Shown here piece by piece: positions 5,855 through 9,906 of a stretch of DNA of 9,906 nt; the stretch's first letter is position 1, and the number at the start of each line of letters is the position of its first letter. Origin of the DNA: Alphaproteobacteria bacterium CG11_big_fil_rev_8_21_14_0_20_44_7 (lineage in GTDB: Bacteria > Pseudomonadota > Alphaproteobacteria > Rickettsiales > 21-14-0-20-44-7). The notes under the pieces are model-generated. The model was not told where the DNA came from and did not search any database. It was given only the letters and a program-made list of their open reading frames with translations. The stretch is from the NCBI GenBank assembly GCA_002787615.1, contig PCXJ01000018.1:4063-13968 (forward strand), read 5' to 3'. Position numbers and translations under genes: made by a program.

Positions 5855-6636
5855 TATTTTTGTTATTTATGTTTATTGGCTGTGCTTCAACCGAAGATGA
5901 AGAGGTTGTGGTTGAAGATGCGCGTCCGGCAGAGGAGATTTATAACGAGGCGCAAACCAGCCTAGAAGAGAAGAATTATAAGGCGGCGGCACTAACATTT
6001 CTGGATGTTGAGCGCTTGCATCCATATTCCAAATGGGCGGTGAAAGCGCAGATTCAGGCAGCTTATGCACATTATAAATATGAAGAATATGGCGATGCTA
6101 TAAAAATTCTTGAGCGTTTTGTAAAGCTTAACCCCGGCAATGAGAACATAACTTATGCTTATTATCTGATTGCGTTATCATATTATAATCAGATTTCTAA
6201 TGTTGAGCGTGACCAGAAAATGACCTTACTTGCCAAACAAGCGCTGAATGATGTTATCATAAGATTTCCGGAAAGTGATTATGCGCGCGATGCCAAGCTG
6301 AAACTTGATTTGGTGCAAGACCATTTAGCAGGAAAGGAAATGGCAGTAGGGCGTTATTATCTGAAAAAACGGCAATATATCGGGGCGATTAACCGCTTCA
6401 AAAAAGTGGTGGAGGAATATCCAACCACGGCGCAGGTGGAAGAAGCTTTGCATAGGCTAACAGAAAGCTATCTAGCGCTTGGAATCGTACCGGAAGCGCA
6501 AAAATATGCGGCAGTATTGGGGCATAATTATCCCGGCTCGGAATGGTATCAGGATAGCTATGATTTGCTGATAAACGGTGAAATGCGAGAGCATGGTGAA
6601 TCAGGTGAAGATGAAAGCTGGTATGAGGTTTTTTGA
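5839..6636 (+). CDS. bamD: Outer membrane assembly lipoprotein BamD
   Basis: BamD is an essential periplasmic-facing lipoprotein of the BAM complex that, with BamA, folds beta-barrel proteins into the outer membrane. The 265-residue protein starts with a short basic residue and a hydrophobic segment ending in the lipobox FIGC, so Cys15 is the lipidated residue. The rest is TPR-like helical repeats: EEIYNEAQTSLEEKNYKAAALTF, then helices around 60-90 (AHYKYEEYGDAIKILERFV), 105-120, 125-155, and the conserved AVGRYYLKKRQYIGAINRFKKVVEEYP (about 170-195). The C-terminus ends in an acidic tail (GESGEDESWYEVF). The family is typically 240-280 residues. AGGA is only three bases before the ATG, a tight spacing, but no upstream in-frame start exists and a later one would lose the signal peptide. 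recN follows after 32 bases, the usual alphaproteobacterial order. Confidence 0.93.
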   Translation: MRLLTIFLLFMFIGCASTEDEEVVVEDARPAEEIYNEAQTSLEEKNYKAAALTFLDVERLHPYSKWAVKAQIQAAYAHYKYEEYGDAIKILERFVKLNPGNENITYAYYLIALSYYNQISNVERDQKMTLLAKQALNDVIIRFPESDYARDAKLKLDLVQDHLAGKEMAVGRYYLKKRQYIGAINRFKKVVEEYPTTAQVEEALHRLTESYLALGIVPEAQKYAAVLGHNYPGSEWYQDSYDLLINGEMREHGESGEDESWYEVF

Positions 6637-6668
6637 GGTTTTATAGTGATTCTTGGAGTGGGCAATAA

Positions 6669-8300
6669 ATGCTGCAATCAATAAATATCAAAAATGTTGT
6701 GCTGATAGATGAGCTGAATCTTGATTTTTCAGACGGCTATAGCGTGATGACCGGTGAAACCGGCGCAGGGAAATCAATTATTCTCACCTCTTTGGGGCTT
6801 ATAATCGGCAAAAAGCTGGATAAATCTATCATTCGTTTTGGGCAGGATTTTGCCGAAGTTACGGCAGAATTTGCGTTGACTGAGGAAGTTAAGCGGATTC
6901 TGCAAGAAAATGATCTGGAAGCTGATGAGTTGCTAATTCGCCGTAAAATCACCGTTGATGGCAAATCAAAAGCATTTGTGAATGACGCGCAAATCAGCTT
7001 AAAATTGCTGGCAGAGATTGGTGAGAAATTGGTGGAAATCCACACTCAGCATGAGCAATCCACGCTTTTTGAGCCGGAAATGCAGGGCGAAGTCATTGAT
7101 AGATTTGCAAAATTAGAGAGCGAAGTTGAGGAATTAAAAGCAGCATTCCAGAAATGGAATGAGGCGAAGCGTGAACTGGTAGAAAAACAGCGAAAAATAG
7201 CGGAAGTCAAAAAAGAGGAAGATTATTTGCGCCATGTTCTGGACGAGTTGGTGGAGCTAAATCCGCAAGCGGGTGAGGAGGAGGAGCTTGCCGATACGCG
7301 GCGCAAAATGATGGATTACGAGAAAGTCGCTGCATTATTGCGTGATGTTGAGGAAGAGTTAACCCGTGATAAAAACATTGAAACTGCGATTTTGAACGCG
7401 CAAAAAACCCTGATGCGTAGCGGTAATGAAGATTTTCACCAGCTAATCGAGAATCTTGAGCGCGCTTCAATTGAGATATCCGAGGTTTTTTCCGGGCTGA
7501 CTGATATTCAAAATAGCATGGAGCATGATCCGGAAAAGATAAATCAGGTTGAGGAAAGATTATTTGCTATTCGTGGTTTGGCGCGGAAATATGATTGCCA
7601 TCCCGACCAGTTAGCAGATTATATGGCGGAGATTGAAGGGAAATTAAACGCTCTGCAAAGCGAAGAAAAAGATATAAAAATGCTGGTGCAGGAAGTGGCG
7701 CAACTCGAAGCGGAATATATGAAAATTGCCAATGATGTTTCGGCAAAGCGCAAGAAAGCCGCCAAGGAGCTGGAGAAAAAGCTGGTGGCGGAATTAAAGC
7801 CACTCGCCATGGCAGGTACAAAATTTGAGGTAGAATTCAGCGTGCAAGCCCCGTCGGCCTTGGGCATAGATAGGGTGGAATTTTTGGCCTCAACCAATCC
7901 CGGAACGCCGCTTTCTGCACTTTCGAAGATTGCTTCCGGCGGTGAGATTTCTCGCTTTATGCTAGCATTAAAAGTGGTATTGCTGGATGTTTCCACCGCG
8001 CCTACTGTGATTTTTGATGAGATTGATACGGGAACCGGTGGTTCGGTTGCAGCTTCAATCGGCGAGCGTTTGGCTAAACTTGGTAAGGAGTTGCAGGTTT
8101 TTGTCGTAACGCATTTGCCGCAAGTTGCAGCGCAGGCAACCACGCATATGCGGGTTTTGAAGGAAGCTAAGGGTGGCGCGAATCTAACGAATGTCCGAAT
8201 TCTTGAGGCTGAAGAGCGGCGCGACGAGTTGGCGAGAATGCTTTCCGGTGCGGAATTGACGGACGAAGCACGCGCGCAAGCCATAAAATTAATGGCATAA
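6669..8300 (+). CDS. recN: DNA repair protein RecN
   Basis: RecN is an SMC-like ATPase that acts on DNA double-strand breaks. The 543-residue length is close to the usual 550-560. The N-terminal ATPase half has GETGAGKS (Walker A, 29-36) and the family-typical IHTQHEQ (about 124-130). The middle, about 150-390, is charged helical coiled coil. The C-terminal half has LSKIASGGEISR (ABC signature, SGGE 423-426), TVIFDEIDTGTGG (Walker B, DEID 450-453) and VTHLPQVAA (H-loop, about 480). GGAG lies ten bases before the ATG, a longish spacing. The gene probably shares a transcript with bamD. In many Alphaproteobacteria ligA follows recN; here an unrelated ORF with its own promoter follows instead. 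No hairpin terminator is seen after the stop. Confidence 0.96.
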   Translation: MLQSINIKNVVLIDELNLDFSDGYSVMTGETGAGKSIILTSLGLIIGKKLDKSIIRFGQDFAEVTAEFALTEEVKRILQENDLEADELLIRRKITVDGKSKAFVNDAQISLKLLAEIGEKLVEIHTQHEQSTLFEPEMQGEVIDRFAKLESEVEELKAAFQKWNEAKRELVEKQRKIAEVKKEEDYLRHVLDELVELNPQAGEEEELADTRRKMMDYEKVAALLRDVEEELTRDKNIETAILNAQKTLMRSGNEDFHQLIENLERASIEISEVFSGLTDIQNSMEHDPEKINQVEERLFAIRGLARKYDCHPDQLADYMAEIEGKLNALQSEEKDIKMLVQEVAQLEAEYMKIANDVSAKRKKAAKELEKKLVAELKPLAMAGTKFEVEFSVQAPSALGIDRVEFLASTNPGTPLSALSKIASGGEISRFMLALKVVLLDVSTAPTVIFDEIDTGTGGSVAASIGERLAKLGKELQVFVVTHLPQVAAQATTHMRVLKEAKGGANLTNVRILEAEERRDELARMLSGAELTDEARAQAIKLMA

Positions 8301-8330
8301 CCGCACATTATTAATATTACTAAATATTTC

Positions 8331-8359
8331 TTGATTAATCCATAACTTTTCTTTATAAA
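8331..8359 (+). promoter_or_regulatory. Sigma-70 type promoter for the ORF beginning at 8384
   Basis: TTGATT (8331-8336) and TATAAA (8354-8359) are separated by exactly 17 bases. The start point would be near 8366, giving a leader of about 18 bases that contains the GGAG ribosome binding site. This is one of the best promoter matches in the window and suggests the gene is expressed independently of recN. Confidence 0.6.
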
Positions 8360-8383
8360 GCTCTAAAATTTACGGAGTTATAT

Positions 8384-9906
8384 ATGGATGGTTTTGTTTG
8401 GTTGGATGAGCTTAAGATTAATGGTCGTGTATCAATGGCAGGGCAGATGACCCTTGATCAAATGATTGATATACTTCAAAAACGTGCGCCTTCACCTTTT
8501 GCGAATCGGGACGATTTTGGGATTACTGAAATATCTGAATTATCAGACTGTGAACGTCATCCGGCAATCAAAGATGCGTTGGAGCTATGGGACGGCTATA
8601 AGGATAACATTGATGTTGTCAGAAGTATGAGGACTGAAGATAAGGCCTCCCTATTAAACCAGCTCAAAGATGGAATAAATACGGCTGCTAGTGCAGATGA
8701 TTTCGATGCTGCCGGAATCAAGGAAGTTGGGCTGGCAATGCAGACGATTTTGGGTACAACCACTAGAATTGCGGAAATCCGTAATGTTTCGGATTATATT
8801 GTTGGTATTTTTCAAAGTAAAGGCTTGCCACTCGAAGCTTATGATTATTTGCAAAAGGCTTTTTACATAGTTCTGGAGTCATGTGATGGCACTATGCTAA
8901 GCAACATTGATATATGTGAGGCTAGGCTCTTTGAGGAAGATTTATTTACCGATGAAGAAAAGCGGCAAGTGCAAATAATCCCATTTGTTCGTTCATTAAT
9001 TGCTATAGCAGAGGATTATGCAGGTAATATAGAAGAGCAGATAGGCTTGTGGGCAGCGAGAGGAATACCGCAAGATGACATTCTGACAGGAGCTTTAAGA
9101 CGCTGGGTAAAAGACAAGGATTCGATATTCACTCTGAATGATATTTGTGAAGAAATGGGTGTGTATATGACTCAATTAACAAAATTGCGCGGGATATTGC
9201 GGGATTGGTCATCGCAGCTTCTTGAAACCAATCTTGCGAATCAAGGGGAGGAAATCCCTAAAGCTAGGTTAGTCCCTACAGGGATGGCTGGTTTTGTACA
9301 TGGCAAGGAAAGTATCGATATTGGTGCGGCTGATATTAATGAAAATCTATGCTTTATTCTGCGCGATAAAGTAAACGGCTCAACGGAGCTTATTGTTGTT
9401 GATGGCAGTACTACGGTTGAGATGATTCGTGCACGGGTTAAGAGTTTTAGTCGGAATAACAAAAAGAAATCCGGCGCAGAAAGTGATTTGGAAGTGGTGC
9501 TGGTTGGTGCGCAGGAAGAATTCAAACCATGGCAAGGGGAGGGAAAGCCGCCTGAAAGCGATGAGGATATAATAAATCAACGCGGTTGGCCGTATAAAAT
9601 CATAAAAACCGCTTTGGCAGCTTGCGCTAAAGACAAGTTGAATATTGCCAATGTTCAGATATTTGACCAGACTCAACCTAGTGCATTTTACATAAAAGCA
9701 AAACCAGGTGCGGCAGAGGTTGAAAAAGGCGTTCCGGCAGAAAAGCCGCCATATCTGCCTGCTCACTATTATCTAAGATTTATCAAGGGCGATAACCCTG
9801 CCAACATTGCATTTGAAGGCGGTAAAAAGCCTTGGAACCCTTGGTTTGTTTCCCGTGATTCTGCAACAATACATGGGTCAGAATTTACTACTCGAACTAT
9901 TGAAGC
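8384..9906 (+). CDS. Unrecognised large protein, N-terminal 507 residues (open at window edge)
   Basis: The frame is open from ATG 8384 to the end of the window without a stop, so the gene is at least 507 codons long. The start is well supported by GGAG six bases upstream and a good promoter. I do not recognise a family. It has no signal peptide or clear membrane segment, so it is probably cytosolic. Residues 1-230 look mostly helical and acidic, with motifs such as MTLDQMIDILQKRAP and IIPFVRSLIAIAEDYAG. A segment around 235-285 (GALRRWVKDKDSIFTLNDICEEM, MTQLTKLRGILRDWSS) is helical. From about 295 the protein looks beta-rich (CFILRDKVNGS, ELIVVDGSTTVEM) with a basic loop SRNNKKKSG. The region from about 445 is proline- and tryptophan-rich. 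Few cysteines are scattered without a metal-site pattern. It follows recN, where ligA would be expected in many relatives. Confidence 0.75.
   Translation, partial: MDGFVWLDELKINGRVSMAGQMTLDQMIDILQKRAPSPFANRDDFGITEISELSDCERHPAIKDALELWDGYKDNIDVVRSMRTEDKASLLNQLKDGINTAASADDFDAAGIKEVGLAMQTILGTTTRIAEIRNVSDYIVGIFQSKGLPLEAYDYLQKAFYIVLESCDGTMLSNIDICEARLFEEDLFTDEEKRQVQIIPFVRSLIAIAEDYAGNIEEQIGLWAARGIPQDDILTGALRRWVKDKDSIFTLNDICEEMGVYMTQLTKLRGILRDWSSQLLETNLANQGEEIPKARLVPTGMAGFVHGKESIDIGAADINENLCFILRDKVNGSTELIVVDGSTTVEMIRARVKSFSRNNKKKSGAESDLEVVLVGAQEEFKPWQGEGKPPESDEDIINQRGWPYKIIKTALAACAKDKLNIANVQIFDQTQPSAFYIKAKPGAAEVEKGVPAEKPPYLPAHYYLRFIKGDNPANIAFEGGKKPWNPWFVSRDSATIHGSEFTTRTIE

Noticed and set aside
7619..8308. 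229-codon open frame antisense to the 3' half of recN
   Set aside because: It is a serine- and alanine-rich shadow of the recN coding frame, without a ribosome binding site or recognisable domain, and recN itself is unambiguous.
8301..8330. AT-rich inverted repeats after recN as a terminator
   Set aside because: The AATATT repeats are AT-only and unstable, with no following U-tract; they do not meet the form of an intrinsic terminator.
9241..9766. Two overlapping open frames on the minus strand within the large unknown ORF
   Set aside because: They lack ribosome binding sites and lie against a plus-strand frame that is open for over 500 codons with a good promoter and start.

Overview
The window looks like a chromosomal segment of a flagellated alphaproteobacterium of moderate to low GC. 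Two conserved blocks support this: purL-bolA-(grxD) on the minus strand and bamD-recN on the plus strand, both familiar alphaproteobacterial neighbourhoods. The species cannot be named from sequence alone. Nothing suggests a phage, an IS element, a tRNA, an rRNA or a CRISPR array.

Layout. The left edge cuts a minus-strand gene after 17 codons that read as a flagellin N-terminus. Behind it lie a good ribosome binding site, a 5'-leader hairpin and a sigma-54 type -24/-12 promoter. Divergent from it is a 125-residue protein of unknown function (269-646) that appears to be read from a leaderless transcript. Then come grxD (minus, CGFS monothiol glutaredoxin), an unrecognised 263-residue protein on the plus strand (1101-1892), and bolA (minus), which shares a CTAG stop overlap with that protein. 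Next are purL (minus, small FGAM synthase subunit) and a PLP enzyme resembling fungal-type cystathionine gamma-synthase (minus). The PLP enzyme, purL and bolA are closely spaced and probably co-transcribed. A short divergent intergenic region of 44 bases leads to bamD and recN on the plus strand. From 8384 a long unrecognised ORF with its own strong promoter and ribosome binding site runs off the right edge after at least 507 codons.

The most striking non-genic signal is a perfect parS site (TGTTTCACGTGAAACA, 5033-5048) inside the PLP enzyme gene. It sits in a perfect 22-bp palindrome that the protein reads as VSRET. Chromosomal parS sites load ParB and normally lie near the replication origin, so this window is probably origin-proximal.

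Functionally, grxD and bolA are partners in iron-sulfur and iron handling. PurL makes FGAM for purines, and the PLP enzyme probably acts in sulfur amino acid metabolism. BamD inserts outer-membrane proteins and RecN acts in double-strand break repair. The two larger unknown genes (1101-1892 and 8384 onward) lie at the edges of the conserved blocks and are the accessory content. No gene cluster here amounts to a recognisable new system. The features that most deserve checking are the intragenic parS site, the sigma-54 flagellin promoter with its leader hairpin, and the unknown ORF after recN.
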